Assembly: GCA_029243925.1 (NCBI GenBank)
Contig: JAQWRC010000145.1
Location: forward strand, 1 to 18,616
Reading direction: 5' to 3'
Source of the DNA: Phycisphaerales bacterium
GTDB taxonomy: Bacteria; Planctomycetota; Phycisphaerae; Phycisphaerales; SM1A02
Length of the DNA: 18,616 nt
This document shows, one piece after another, positions 1 to 7,809 of this stretch. How positions within the stretch are numbered: the stretch's first letter is position 1; each line of letters starts with the position of its first letter. A model generated the notes under the pieces. The model was given only the letters and a program-made list of their open reading frames with translations. It was not told the origin of the DNA and made no database searches. Position numbers and translations under genes: made by a program.

Positions 1-255
1 GGCATTCTCGTCGAACTCCGCAACGTGGGACGACGCAACATCGATCTCAAGCGATTCAAGGGCCTCGGCGAAATGAACCCGGAAGAACTCTGGGACACCA
101 CCATGGACCCAGCCCAACGAACACTGCTGAAGGTCACCATGGATGATGCTTCCAAAGCCGATGAACTGTTCTCAACCCTGATGGGCGAGAACGTCGAACT
201 GCGCCGAACCTACATCGAAGACCACGCACTCGACGTCAAGAACATCGACGTCTGA
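1..255 (+). CDS. gyrB: DNA gyrase subunit B, C-terminal end (partial, 5' end outside window)
   Basis: This is the last 84 codons of a type IIA topoisomerase B subunit, open to the left edge and ending in TGA. Gyrase introduces negative supercoils into DNA using ATP; this part is the end of the TOPRIM-containing half that contacts GyrA. The visible signature is [20 protein letters not shown] followed by the block around [13 protein letters not shown], which is highly conserved in GyrB. The final residues (ALDVKNIDV) resemble GyrB endings more than ParE, but ParE cannot be fully excluded from so little sequence. The last 20 bases overlap the 3' end of the convergent queC gene. The ATG at base 25 is internal, because the frame is open upstream of it with conserved residues. 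Confidence 0.93.
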   Translation, partial: GILVELRNVGRRNIDLKRFKGLGEMNPEELWDTTMDPAQRTLLKVTMDDASKADELFSTLMGENVELRRTYIEDHALDVKNIDV

Positions 256-925
256 CTGGGTCATCGGACCCTGCTTCCGCGAACCCACGAGCTCGAAGCA
301 GACATGCATCACAATCGCCACACGCACGCCCCTGGCCATCAGGGTCATAGCAGCTGATCGTCATCTCGTAGTCCACACCCAGCGATAGACCACGGCGAAT
401 GATGTCCGCCTTCGTCAGGTTGAGCAATGGCGTGTGGATGACGATACCGCCGCCTTCAACTCCAATCCGCGTCGCCAAATTCGCCGCTGCCTCGAACGAG
501 GCGATGAACTCGGGGCGGCAGTCGGGGTATCCGGAGTAGTCCACGGCATTCACGCCGATGAAGAGATCCGTTGCCCCAATCCCCTCGGCAACACCGAGCG
601 CGTAGGACAGGAAGACGAGATTGCGAGCCGGAACATACGTGGACGGTATCCCCTCGGCAATGGCGTCATCGGCGCGCCCTTTGGGCACCTCGCCTCCATC
701 GGTCAGTGAGGAGCCGGCAAACGCCGTCGTATCAAGCGTGATCATTCGATGCGAAGCGACTCCGCATGCCTCGCCGACACGCTTGGCGGCCTCGAGCTCC
801 ACTCGGTGCCGCTGCCCGTAATCGAAACTGACGGCATGGCACTCGTACCCCGCCGACTGAGCTATTGCCAGAGTCGTCGCGGAGTCGAGCCCGCCGGAAA
901 GCAGAATGACCGCCGGAGTACTCAT
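236..925 (-). CDS. queC: 7-cyano-7-deazaguanine (preQ0) synthase QueC
   Basis: QueC converts 7-carboxy-7-deazaguanine to preQ0 with ATP and ammonia, a cytosolic step in making queuosine for tRNA. The 229-residue protein has the usual family length. It shows the N-terminal PP-loop ATP-pyrophosphatase motif SGGLDS at residues 10-15. Near the C-terminus are four zinc-binding cysteines, C192, C202, C205 and C208. The central motif around PARNLVFLS and the block [12 protein letters not shown] are typical of the family. The start codon overlaps the dnaJ stop codon (ATGA, 922-925), so queC is probably translated by coupling to the upstream dnaJ. The 3' end runs 20 bases into gyrB on the other strand, and the last few residues (VRRRCS) may simply be read-through into that sequence. 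No other queuosine genes (queD, queE, queF, tgt) are visible here. Confidence 0.95.
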   Translation of the reverse strand: MSTPAVILLSGGLDSATTLAIAQSAGYECHAVSFDYGQRHRVELEAAKRVGEACGVASHRMITLDTTAFAGSSLTDGGEVPKGRADDAIAEGIPSTYVPARNLVFLSYALGVAEGIGATDLFIGVNAVDYSGYPDCRPEFIASFEAAANLATRIGVEGGGIVIHTPLLNLTKADIIRRGLSLGVDYEMTISCYDPDGQGRACGDCDACLLRARGFAEAGSDDPVRRRCS

Positions 926-1824
926 GGCCGCGGAACACTTCCCACTCCGGGAGCATCGTCACGAGGATCAGGCAACTCATCCGCAAGATCATTCAACAGA
1001 GATTGCATTCGATCGGAAAGTTCCGATGGCGCCATGATCTGCACCACGGAATAGAAGTCGCCCTGCTTGCCGGAAGCATCTTCAATCCCCCGGCCTGTGA
1101 CACGCAGCTTCTGGCCTGAGGACGTTCCCGCAGGAATCTTCAGATCGATCGACCCCTCTAGCAACGCGATGTGCACCGTAGTGCCCAAGGCCGCCTCGGC
1201 AATCGAGATCGGGACATCCATGAACAGATCTCGCCCCACTCGCCGCAGGGCCGGATGACGCCCAACACGAATCGTCAACAACAGATCACCTGCGTCGGCA
1301 CCTGGAGCGCCTGGACCGCCACGACCCTTCAAGCGGAGCGTGTCTTCGTCTTCGATGCCGCGAGGAACTTTGACTTCAATGGACGTTCCATCCTTCAACT
1401 TCACCTGCTCACCACCGCCCAGAGCGGCAGTGCGAAATGTAATGGAGAGTTCCATACGAAGATCCGTGCCACGACGCGGGCCACGACTGGTCGAACCGCC
1501 GGGACGAAATCCGCCGCCACCGCCACCGGAAAAGATCCCGTCAAAGATGTCCTGAAACTGCCCCGAGTCGACCGAAGGCCCTCCGCCCCAGCCACCATGA
1601 GCAGCGCCCGCATGTCCGTACTGGTCATACTCCGCACGCTTTTTTTCATCTGAAAGAACGTCGTAGGCTTCCTGCACTTCGTTGAAGCGGGCCTCGGCAT
1701 CCGGCTCATCCGATACATCGGGGTGAAACTGCCGTACCAATCCACGCCACGCCGAGCGGATCTCCTCCGCGGTGGCAGTACGGGTTACCCCAAGCACGTC
1801 GTAATAATCCCTATTGGCAGCCAT
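922..1824 (-). CDS. DnaJ/CbpA-type Hsp40 co-chaperone without zinc finger
   Basis: The protein is a J-domain co-chaperone that would stimulate the ATPase of a DnaK-type Hsp70 and pass it unfolded clients. The chosen start gives 300 residues beginning [13 protein letters not shown]. The J domain occupies about residues 6-70 with the HPD motif at 34-36. A glycine-rich linker containing [15 protein letters not shown] follows, then the two C-terminal substrate-binding beta domains. The four CxxCxGxG zinc repeats of classic DnaJ are absent, so this is the CbpA / DnaJ type II class. The frame stays open upstream to 1917, but that extension reads as basic low-complexity sequence and crosses the tatC start, so I reject it. 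No clear Shine-Dalgarno precedes 1824. TAGAAT on the minus strand at 1840-1835 resembles a -10 box, which would imply a very short leader. The gene is followed directly by queC. Confidence 0.93.
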   Translation of the reverse strand: MAANRDYYDVLGVTRTATAEEIRSAWRGLVRQFHPDVSDEPDAEARFNEVQEAYDVLSDEKKRAEYDQYGHAGAAHGGWGGGPSVDSGQFQDIFDGIFSGGGGGGFRPGGSTSRGPRRGTDLRMELSITFRTAALGGGEQVKLKDGTSIEVKVPRGIEDEDTLRLKGRGGPGAPGADAGDLLLTIRVGRHPALRRVGRDLFMDVPISIAEAALGTTVHIALLEGSIDLKIPAGTSSGQKLRVTGRGIEDASGKQGDFYSVVQIMAPSELSDRMQSLLNDLADELPDPRDDAPGVGSVPRP

Positions 1825-1906
1825 GGAGCACGACATTCTACGCGGAGCGCTCCGTCTTCGGTGTCTGGGTGGTACCCTGTTCGATTCAACGTGAGATGAT
1901 GACACC
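1825..1906. promoter_or_regulatory. Divergent dnaJ / tatC upstream region with 12-base palindrome
   Basis: These 82 bases separate the divergent starts of dnaJ (-) and tatC (+), so both promoters should lie here. A perfect 12-base palindrome, CGGAGCGCTCCG, sits at 1843-1854. It lies just upstream of the possible minus-strand -10 box TAGAAT (1835-1840). I see no CIRCE heat-shock element and no clear -35/-10 pair for tatC. The palindrome may be an operator, but a 12-base palindrome rich in GC could also arise by chance. Confidence 0.35.
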
Positions 1907-2884
1907 ATGGTGCACATGCCCTCCCATCCCGACCTCTACCGTATGGCCTTCGGGGACCATCTGGATGAGCTGAGACGTCGGCTCATCTATGGGCTCATCG
2001 CACCCATTCCTCTTGCCATGGCACTCTTCTTCATGGGTGACCTGCTGCTGGAATGGCTCCTGATCCCACTCCAGACCGTGCAAGAAGCGTATGGTTTCCC
2101 CCGCCAACTTCAGGTGCTCAGCCCGCCCGAGTTCCTCGTGATGAAGATCAAGGTCAGCATCATCGGCGCACTGGTACTCAGCCTTCCGTGGCTGCTCTGG
2201 CAGGCCTGGCTGTTCATCGGCCCCGGCTTGTTTCCCAGAGAACGTCGATTCGTACACTTCCTTCTGCCCGGCAGCGCCATTCTGGTGCTGGCCGGCACAA
2301 GCCTGATGTACTACGTCATGCTGCCACTCATGCTTGAAGTCCTGATGAGCATCGGCGGCAGCCTCCCGGCCCCCGCCACGCTGATTGAAACCGGAAACGC
2401 CGCGACGACCACTGGCCTCGGATCCCTGCCGATACTTGAAGCAATGCCCGAAGCGCCCACTGCAGGCAGCGCATGGGTACTGATGCCCCAGGGACTGCTG
2501 CAGATCGCCGTACCCGAATCGGAAGGTGTATTCCGTGTCCTGCAACTTCCTCTGGAAGGCTCGAATGCCATCTCGCAGATCTTTCGACTGACCAGCTATG
2601 TGAACTTCGTACTCATTCTTCTGGCGGGCATCGCCATCGCCTTCCAGATGCCATTGGTCATCGTGCTGCTCGGCTGGACCGGCATCGTCAGCGTGAAGGG
2701 ACTCAAGGCGAACCGCAAGTGGGCATTGCTGGTGTGCAGCCTTGTTGCCGCGATCACGACACCCGCCGACGTCATCTCAATGGTGTTCATGCTGATTCCA
2801 CTGTATTGCTTGTATGAACTTGGAATCCTACTTCTGCAATTCGTTCCCGCGTCACGGCTCGCAGGGGATGCAGACGCCCGATGA
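1907..2884 (+). CDS. tatC: Sec-independent protein translocase subunit TatC, with enlarged periplasmic loop
   Basis: TatC is the multi-spanning receptor of the twin-arginine pathway, which exports folded proteins across the inner membrane. The cytoplasmic N-terminal signature HLDELRRRL is at residues 18-26. The first-loop block SPPEFLVMKIK is at 72-82, and the cytoplasmic loop FIGPGLFPRERR is at 103-114. Six hydrophobic segments fall at about 25-45, 85-105, 118-142, 232-255, 273-288 and 290-310. The protein has 325 residues against about 250-260 for typical TatC. The excess lies between membrane segments 3 and 4 (about residues 146-228), where the usual short periplasmic loop holds an extra Ala/Pro/Gly-rich stretch of roughly 70 residues. 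No tatA/tatB gene is adjacent. The stop codon overlaps the tadA start (ATGA). Start at 1907 or at the in-frame ATG 1916 are both possible. Confidence 0.95.
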   Translation: MVHMPSHPDLYRMAFGDHLDELRRRLIYGLIAPIPLAMALFFMGDLLLEWLLIPLQTVQEAYGFPRQLQVLSPPEFLVMKIKVSIIGALVLSLPWLLWQAWLFIGPGLFPRERRFVHFLLPGSAILVLAGTSLMYYVMLPLMLEVLMSIGGSLPAPATLIETGNAATTTGLGSLPILEAMPEAPTAGSAWVLMPQGLLQIAVPESEGVFRVLQLPLEGSNAISQIFRLTSYVNFVLILLAGIAIAFQMPLVIVLLGWTGIVSVKGLKANRKWALLVCSLVAAITTPADVISMVFMLIPLYCLYELGILLLQFVPASRLAGDADAR

Positions 2885-3348
2885 GTGAACTTCCTCCCAC
2901 GCAACGCGATCTTGACATGATGCGTCATGCCATTGCCCTGGCCAAAGAAACGGGCGAGTCCGGCGAAGTCCCCGTCGCCGCAGTGCTCTACGATGACACA
3001 GGTATCGTGGCGACCGGATCAAACCGACGCGAGATGGACTCCGATCCAACGGCCCATGCGGAAATCGTCGCTCTGCGCGAAGCAGGGCACGTCAGGAAAA
3101 GCTGGCGATTCAACGACTGCACCATGGCGGTCACGCTCGAGCCATGTCCGATGTGCGCTGGCGCTCTCGTCAACGCCCGGCTTGGCCGCCTCGTCTTCGG
3201 CGCATGGGATGAAAAGGCTGGAGCTTGTGAAACACTCTACGTCATCACCGAAGACGAACGACTCAATCACACGGTCGAGACCTGTGGCGGTGTCATGGAA
3301 AAGGAGTGCGCCGGCCTGCTCTCGGACTTCTTCAAGGCGCGTCGGTGA
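2881..3348 (+). CDS. tadA: tRNA-specific adenosine-34 deaminase TadA
   Basis: TadA deaminates adenosine 34 to inosine in the anticodon of tRNA-Arg(ACG), allowing it to read several codons; the enzyme is normally essential in bacteria. The 155-residue protein has the usual length and cytidine/deoxycytidylate deaminase fold. The zinc site is visible as H59-A-E61, with E61 as the proton shuttle, and P88-C89-P90-M91-C92. The downstream stretch RLVFGAWDEKAGA matches the TadA-type rather than the cytidine or guanine deaminase pattern. Guanine deaminase is an alternative family, but the fit is weaker. The start codon overlaps the tatC stop codon, suggesting translational coupling. The last 17 bases overlap the 3' end of truD on the opposite strand. 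Confidence 0.92.
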   Translation: MSELPPTQRDLDMMRHAIALAKETGESGEVPVAAVLYDDTGIVATGSNRREMDSDPTAHAEIVALREAGHVRKSWRFNDCTMAVTLEPCPMCAGALVNARLGRLVFGAWDEKAGACETLYVITEDERLNHTVETCGGVMEKECAGLLSDFFKARR

Positions 3349-4519
3349 TCGAATCCTCTGAGATTCCCATGATCGCATGCAACACCGTCGTTGCGTACGC
3401 GCCAGGTGGCAACTCGAACGCCACCAGCACATACGGGCCATGCTCATCCATGCCCGATTCGCATTGCGGATGATCCAGTGGAACCATCAATGGACGCCTT
3501 GCTCCAGGTGGACCATCGTCCGACGTGAGATGATCCAATATTCCACCGTCGACCGAGCCGGTGATGGCACGCTCGAACTCGGCCATGGAGTCGCCCGCAG
3601 ATCGCATTGACCTCCCCCACATCGGACCAGTGGCGCTCAGCTCATGGGCCTCCATGCGACGACAGGTGTCAGGGTCCTCCAGATCACCACTGGAAACCAC
3701 GAACGTGCGGCGTGTCTGGAAGGAATGTGCGAGATCATCGACTTGCAATCGATTCCACGTGCCTTCCTCAATCCTTGCCGCAAGCACGGCATTGAAGATG
3801 GCCGACTGCAACGAATCAACCCACAACCTGCGAATACGAGCGGGCACGGTCGCAACACAGGATTCCGGCGTGCCACCTTTGGCGGCTGCAGCCCGGACGT
3901 TCGCCTCGATGCGCCCACGCCTTCCGTCAGCCGCCAATCGGGTGACGATGGCATCCCAATGCCCTGCCAGGAGATCACGGCCCAGAAGATGATTGTCTCC
4001 CTGGCGACCGAATCGCTGCGGACCAAACGCGTTGGGAACACCATCCTCAGCCATGGATTGCAATGAACGCCATGCAGATGTCACACGCAGCGGGTCCACT
4101 TCTCTGATACGAATCACAAATCGGTTTCCGGCCAGATGGCCACGACGCAACTTGTTGCGGTGCCGCGCCGACCAGACCAGCTGAACACGATCATCCTGCA
4201 GCGGCTGTGCACCACTTCCATCAGGCAGGTGCACGGAAAGAGTCTGCTCGGTGACGGCTCTGGCGTCCTTCATCCCTGCAAATCCGACTGCACGACGATG
4301 GACTCCATGAGCACGTGCAATCAGATTGATCAACTCATCGTGCGGGCAGTCCTGCTTGCGAAGACGAAGATACAAGTGCTCGCCTGCATCGTCAGGTTCG
4401 TACATCGGCAACTCGTGCACGATGAAATCCTCGCAGCGGACACGCAGCACGCCGCCCAGCGGGGGCGAAGCTGCACCGGGCACTGGTGGAAACATTGCTA
4501 GCGATGACAACTCAGACAT
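3332..4519 (-). CDS. truD: tRNA pseudouridine-13 synthase TruD
   Basis: TruD isomerises uridine 13 of certain tRNAs to pseudouridine. The 395-residue protein is slightly longer than E. coli TruD (349). The catalytic motif GMKDARAVTEQ lies at residues 82-92 with D85 as the expected nucleophilic aspartate. Other family hallmarks are GNRFVIRIR and AFGPQRFGRQGDNH in the middle, and the C-terminal LPPGAYATTVL. The family-specific insertion domain lies between the latter two. The gene begins 9 bases after the stop of the bifunctional-nuclease gene, so the two form an operon. No strong Shine-Dalgarno was seen before 4519; an internal ATG at 4495 is possible, but the choice does not affect known domains. 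The 3' end overlaps tadA by 17 bases. Confidence 0.95.
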   Translation of the reverse strand: MSELSSLAMFPPVPGAASPPLGGVLRVRCEDFIVHELPMYEPDDAGEHLYLRLRKQDCPHDELINLIARAHGVHRRAVGFAGMKDARAVTEQTLSVHLPDGSGAQPLQDDRVQLVWSARHRNKLRRGHLAGNRFVIRIREVDPLRVTSAWRSLQSMAEDGVPNAFGPQRFGRQGDNHLLGRDLLAGHWDAIVTRLAADGRRGRIEANVRAAAAKGGTPESCVATVPARIRRLWVDSLQSAIFNAVLAARIEEGTWNRLQVDDLAHSFQTRRTFVVSSGDLEDPDTCRRMEAHELSATGPMWGRSMRSAGDSMAEFERAITGSVDGGILDHLTSDDGPPGARRPLMVPLDHPQCESGMDEHGPYVLVAFELPPGAYATTVLHAIMGISEDSITDAP

Positions 4520-4528
4520 GAAGGGGCA

Positions 4529-4993
4529 TCAGTCCCAATTAAAGGGCTGGTCCTCATCCGGCGGAGGAGGCTGGTGATCATCCTCGTTCCCCTGCTTGTC
4601 GTCGTGAATTGAATCAATCACCTGCTCACTGACGAGAATGGGAACGCCTTCCGCTACCGACAAGGCGATGGCATCCGATGGCCGGCAGTCAATGTCAATC
4701 GTGCGCCCCTCCTGCTCAATGCAGAGCATGGCATAGAAGGTGCCTTCATACAGCTCGTGGATATGAATGCATTTCAAGCGACCGCCGAGTTGTCCGATCA
4801 CGGATGCAAGCAGATCATGCGTCTGGGGGCGCGGCACCTCAAGTCCCTTGAGCCGGCGCTCAATGGCAAAGGCCTCGGGAAGGCCGATCACGATCGGAAA
4901 CGATCGCTCGCCATCTCGTTCCTTGAGCTCGATGATCTGCATCTCCGTCATTTCACGAATCAGCAGACGCGCAAGTTCCATCTGAACTGCCAT
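4529..4993 (-). CDS. Bifunctional nuclease (DUF151) family protein
   Basis: The protein belongs to the DUF151 'bifunctional nuclease' family, members of which have reported DNase and RNase activity in plants and bacteria; the physiological role here is unknown. Family signatures are FPIVIGLPEAFAIERRLKG (residues 32-50), PRPQTHDLL (54-62), FYAML (86-90) and the strongly conserved CRPSDAIALSV (103-113). An acidic, proline-rich tail (about 131-154, with PPPP) follows the domain and looks disordered. The frame is open to 5104, but the start at 4993 is chosen because GAGGA, a clear Shine-Dalgarno, lies about 7 bases upstream and because family similarity begins at MELARLL. It heads an operon with truD and is divergent from metK. 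Confidence 0.88.
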   Translation of the reverse strand: MAVQMELARLLIREMTEMQIIELKERDGERSFPIVIGLPEAFAIERRLKGLEVPRPQTHDLLASVIGQLGGRLKCIHIHELYEGTFYAMLCIEQEGRTIDIDCRPSDAIALSVAEGVPILVSEQVIDSIHDDKQGNEDDHQPPPPDEDQPFNWD

Positions 4994-5101
4994 GGGATCT
5001 TCCTCATTCCTGTACAGGGCCTCTCTGTATCCTCTACATCGAAGGGGCTGTGGGCAAGCCCAGAACCATGATTTCCTTCGATTCATCGATTCACACACAC
5101 C

Positions 5102-5123
5102 CAACTGACGGCTCCTTCAGTTG
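5102..5123. promoter_or_regulatory. Inverted repeat overlapping the probable metK -35 box
   Basis: CAACTGA (5102-5108) and TCAGTTG (5117-5123) form a perfect 7-base inverted repeat with an 8-base spacer. The right arm overlaps the TTGAGC -35 candidate of metK, a position expected for a repressor operator. A competing short pairing, GGCTC (5110-5114) with GAGCC (5123-5127), also exists. No T-run follows, so this is not an intrinsic terminator. Confidence 0.4.
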
Positions 5124-5149
5124 AGCCTCCAGCACCCACGGGCTACCAT
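5121..5149 (+). promoter_or_regulatory. Probable sigma-70-type promoter for metK
   Basis: TTGAGC (5121-5126) and TACCAT (5144-5149) are separated by exactly 17 bases; each matches four of six consensus positions. Transcription would start near 5156, leaving a leader of about 64 bases before the metK ATG at 5220. The hexamers are imperfect, so this is a candidate only. Confidence 0.42.
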
Positions 5150-5219
5150 GCCCTCTTCCTTGGAACTGGCAGGCAGCCAGCGTCCACAGCACCATACCCC
5201 TCCATCAAGAGCACCATCC

Positions 5220-6407
5220 ATGGCTACCCGCCCCTATCTCTTCACTTCAGAATCCGTCTCCATGGGCCATCCGGACAAGATGGCGGATCAGATCTCCGAT
5301 TCCGTGCTCGATGCCATGCTCGCCGAGGATCCGACCTCCAGAGTCGCCTGTGAAACCATGGTGACCACCGGCATGGCTGTGATTGCAGGCGAAGTCACCT
5401 GCAATGGATATGTGGATATTCCCAAGGTGGTACGCAAAACCGTCCGCCGCATCGGCTACACAGACGCACGCATGGGCTTCGATGCCGACAGCTGCGCCGT
5501 CCTTGTCTCACTCGACAAGCAGTCCACTGACATCGCCCAAGGCGTGAACAGCGGCGAAGGAATGCACGCCGCTCAGGGCGCCGGTGACCAGGGACTGATG
5601 TTCGGATATGCATGCAATGAAACAGAAGCACTCATGCCTCTGGCGATCGATTTGAGCCATAAACTCGTCGCCCGTCATGCCGAAATTCGTGAGGCCGACA
5701 GCGTCCCCCACCTGCGCCCCGATGCCAAAAGCCAAGTCACCGTCCTGTATGAAGATGGCACGCCATCACGCATCGATACCGTCGTGCTGTCCACTCAGCA
5801 TGGACCGGAGTGGAATGAAAACCAGGCTGCACTCCATGAAGCCATCACCGAGCATGTCATCAGACCTGTGCTCGGAGACTGGTGGAACGACGACATCACC
5901 GTGCACGTGAACCCGACAGGAAAGTTTGAGATCGGCGGTCCACTTGGTGACTGCGGACTGACTGGTCGCAAGATCATCGTGGACACCTACGGCGGACGCG
6001 GTCGCCACGGCGGCGGCGCCTTCTCCGGCAAGGATCCATCCAAAGTCGATCGATCGGCTGCCTACATGGCTCGCTACATCGCCAAGAACATCGTGGCTGC
6101 CGAACTCGCTGCCGAATGCGAAGTGCAACTTTCCTACGCCATCGGAGTCGCCGAACCAACATCGGTCCACGTCGATTGCCAGGGCACCGCAAACGTCGAC
6201 GAAGGCGCAATCGCCGATGCAATCACGACCGTCTTTGATCTGACGCCACAAGGCATCATCTCCACATTGGACCTGCTCCGGCCGATCTACACTGCAACTG
6301 CCGTTCACGGTCACTTTGGCCGCGAACCCGGTGAAAGCGGCCCCGGCACCTTCTCCTGGGAAAAGGTGGACCGCGTCGACGAGATCAAGGCCGCGGTCAA
6401 CGCCTGA
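5220..6407 (+). CDS. metK: S-adenosylmethionine synthetase (methionine adenosyltransferase)
   Basis: MetK makes S-adenosylmethionine from methionine and ATP in the cytosol and supplies methyl groups to enzymes such as the RsmB encoded next. From the ATG at 5220 the protein has 395 residues, close to the E. coli length of 384. The N-terminal signature [13 protein letters not shown] contains the ATP/Mg ligands (H17, D19, E11). [12 protein letters not shown] is at about 120-131. The glycine-rich [16 protein letters not shown] block is at about 264-279. In the first signature the usual Glu before GHPDK is Met (M15). The frame is open upstream to 5121, but similarity begins at [11 protein letters not shown]. 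The stop overlaps the next start (TGATG), so metK and rsmB form one operon. Confidence 0.97.
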   Translation: MATRPYLFTSESVSMGHPDKMADQISDSVLDAMLAEDPTSRVACETMVTTGMAVIAGEVTCNGYVDIPKVVRKTVRRIGYTDARMGFDADSCAVLVSLDKQSTDIAQGVNSGEGMHAAQGAGDQGLMFGYACNETEALMPLAIDLSHKLVARHAEIREADSVPHLRPDAKSQVTVLYEDGTPSRIDTVVLSTQHGPEWNENQAALHEAITEHVIRPVLGDWWNDDITVHVNPTGKFEIGGPLGDCGLTGRKIIVDTYGGRGRHGGGAFSGKDPSKVDRSAAYMARYIAKNIVAAELAAECEVQLSYAIGVAEPTSVHVDCQGTANVDEGAIADAITTVFDLTPQGIISTLDLLRPIYTATAVHGHFGREPGESGPGTFSWEKVDRVDEIKAAVNA

Positions 6408-7720
6408 TGCCAGACCAGCGCCCTCGTGACGCCGCGTGTCGATTTCTCTTTGAAGCAGCGCGCATACACCCCGCGCTCTTTCCGCGCCCCGTCGATGTCC
6501 GAGGCCTGGATGACCGCGACCGCCGCTTGGCAGAAGCCATCGTGCGGGCAGCGCTCTCGCGATGGAGCACCCTCACCACACTCATTGATCATGCGCTGGA
6601 TCGACCATGGCCAAGTGTCGACGACCGCGTCCAAGGCGCTCTCCTTGCCGGCGCAGCACAGCTGTTTTTCCTCGAGCGCGTTCCGGACCATGCGGTTGTC
6701 GCCGAAACGGTCGAATGGGCAAAACGCAATTGCAAACGCAAAGGCGCCGCAAGCATCGTCAATGCCGTACTCCGGCGACTCATTGAACAGCGTGGCCATA
6801 CAGTGGAACACGCACAGCCAGACGCGCGCGATCAACTCGTGCTGTCCAATGGAAGTGGATGGGCCCTGCAATCTCCGGTCTTCGATGAGGACCCCGTACT
6901 CCGACTGTCCCAGCAAACCGGCCACGATACGGTCATGGTGCAACGATGGTGGACGGAACATGGTCCAGGCACGGCGAGCATGCTTGCACTCCATGGGCTG
7001 TGTGCTGCTCCCATCATTCTTCATGGCGCAGCTGCCGATCCCGCACTGGTTGCGCACGATGAGGCTGGCTACCACATTCTTCAAAACGGCGATGAGCCGC
7101 TGATCGACGTTCTGGCACGTCACCCTGAAGCACTGGTGCAGGATCCCGCAACATCCGAAGCTGTACGGCGCACCATCGGCCTGTCACCCAAGGTTATTCT
7201 CGACTATTGCGCTGGCCGTGGCACCAAGACACGCCAACTGGCCGCCGTGCACCCGGATGCACGAATCATCGCCACAGATGTCGATCAAGTCCGATTTGAT
7301 TCACTGGAACAACTTGCTGCGAATCATGAGCGAATCGATGTCATCGAACCTGATGAAGCTCGCGCGATGTTCGGAGAAATCGACTTGCTTGTACTCGACG
7401 TGCCCTGCTCGAACACGGGCGTCCTGCCGCGGCGCCCCGAAGCTCGAATACGATTCTCCCCTGCGATGCTTCAGGACCTCGTGGGGCTGCAGCGTCAGAT
7501 CATTGCGGACACGATCCCCTGCCTTGCGCCTGGAGCACATGTGCTCTACGCAACCTGCAGCCTTGAAACCGAAGAGAACCAGGACATGCCCGTCTGGCTT
7601 GCCAAGTGGCACGATTGGGATCTGATTGATCAGGTCCAGACCCTTCCTCGTGGCATTCCGGGCGAGAGCCTGACCCGCTACCGCGATGGTGGCTATGCCG
7701 CACTGCTTCGTGCCCATTGA
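6407..7720 (+). CDS. rsmB: 16S rRNA m5C methyltransferase, RsmB/Sun type with N-terminal NusB-like domain
   Basis: RsmB-type enzymes use SAM to methylate C967 of 16S rRNA. The 437-residue protein has the expected two-part design. A NusB-like RNA-binding domain covers about residues 5-130 (with RVPDHAVVAETVEWAK) and a Rossmann methyltransferase domain covers about 240-437. VQDPATSEAV (244-253) matches the family VQDxAS motif. Motif IV is DVPCSNTGVL (331-340) with C334, and motif VI is YATCSLETEEN (381-391) with C384. Both cysteines of the m5C mechanism are therefore kept. The C-terminal YRDGGYAALLRA also fits. SAM motif I reads DYCAGRGTKT (266-275) instead of the common DxCAAPGGKT. The gene shares TGATG with metK, which makes its cofactor. 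Target site is inferred from family; paralogues with other targets exist. Confidence 0.9.
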   Translation: MPDQRPRDAACRFLFEAARIHPALFPRPVDVRGLDDRDRRLAEAIVRAALSRWSTLTTLIDHALDRPWPSVDDRVQGALLAGAAQLFFLERVPDHAVVAETVEWAKRNCKRKGAASIVNAVLRRLIEQRGHTVEHAQPDARDQLVLSNGSGWALQSPVFDEDPVLRLSQQTGHDTVMVQRWWTEHGPGTASMLALHGLCAAPIILHGAAADPALVAHDEAGYHILQNGDEPLIDVLARHPEALVQDPATSEAVRRTIGLSPKVILDYCAGRGTKTRQLAAVHPDARIIATDVDQVRFDSLEQLAANHERIDVIEPDEARAMFGEIDLLVLDVPCSNTGVLPRRPEARIRFSPAMLQDLVGLQRQIIADTIPCLAPGAHVLYATCSLETEENQDMPVWLAKWHDWDLIDQVQTLPRGIPGESLTRYRDGGYAALLRAH

Positions 7721-7745
7721 ATCAGCCTGCTGATGTGGCTATCCT
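7717..7745 (+). promoter_or_regulatory. Probable sigma-70-type promoter for the EIIA gene
   Basis: TTGAAT (7717-7722) and TATCCT (7740-7745) are separated by 17 bases, each matching four of six consensus positions. The -35 box overlaps the rsmB stop codon. Predicted transcription start is near 7752, about 58 bases before the EIIA ATG. This suggests that the EIIA gene is not simply the third gene of the metK operon. Confidence 0.45.
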
Positions 7746-7760
7746 TCTCCGCTCCCAACC

Positions 7761-7772
7761 GTGAACGTTCAC
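7761..7772. promoter_or_regulatory. Perfect 12-base palindrome, operator candidate before the EIIA gene
   Basis: GTGAACGTTCAC is its own reverse complement and lies about ten bases downstream of the predicted transcription start and 37 bases before the EIIA start codon. This is a classic repressor position. The factor is unknown. Confidence 0.4.
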
Positions 7773-7809
7773 TTGCCCCACGTTTCTTCCTTCTGGCAGG
7801 ACCTTCGGA

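Larger units (their letters stand above)
4994..5219. other. Divergent intergenic region between the DUF151 gene and metK
   Basis: These 226 bases carry the regulatory sequence for both divergent operons. Toward metK there is a probable promoter (5121-5149) overlapped by an inverted repeat (5102-5123). A smaller hairpin, GGGCT/AGCCC, lies at 5045-5061 with a 7-base loop. I do not see the sequence signature of a SAM-I, SAM-II or SAH riboswitch. The metK frame extends back to 5121, but the residues encoded there are low-complexity and unlike MetK. Confidence 0.5.

Noticed and set aside
1825..1917. N-terminal extension of DnaJ
   Set aside because: The added residues are basic low-complexity, crossing the tatC start, and J-domain proteins begin a few residues before the DYYDVLGV motif.
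5102..5127. Possible H-type pseudoknot, like a SAM-II riboswitch, upstream of metK
   Set aside because: The two pairings leave no bases to span the first stem, which makes a pseudoknot sterically implausible, and the SAM-II conserved core is not seen. The likely promoter also places this DNA upstream of the transcript.
5121..5219. N-terminal extension of MetK
   Set aside because: The added residues are unlike MetK and cover the probable promoter and -10 box.
6311..7123. 270-codon open frame on the minus strand
   Set aside because: It is antisense to metK and rsmB, with no motif and no ribosome-binding site; treated as a shadow.
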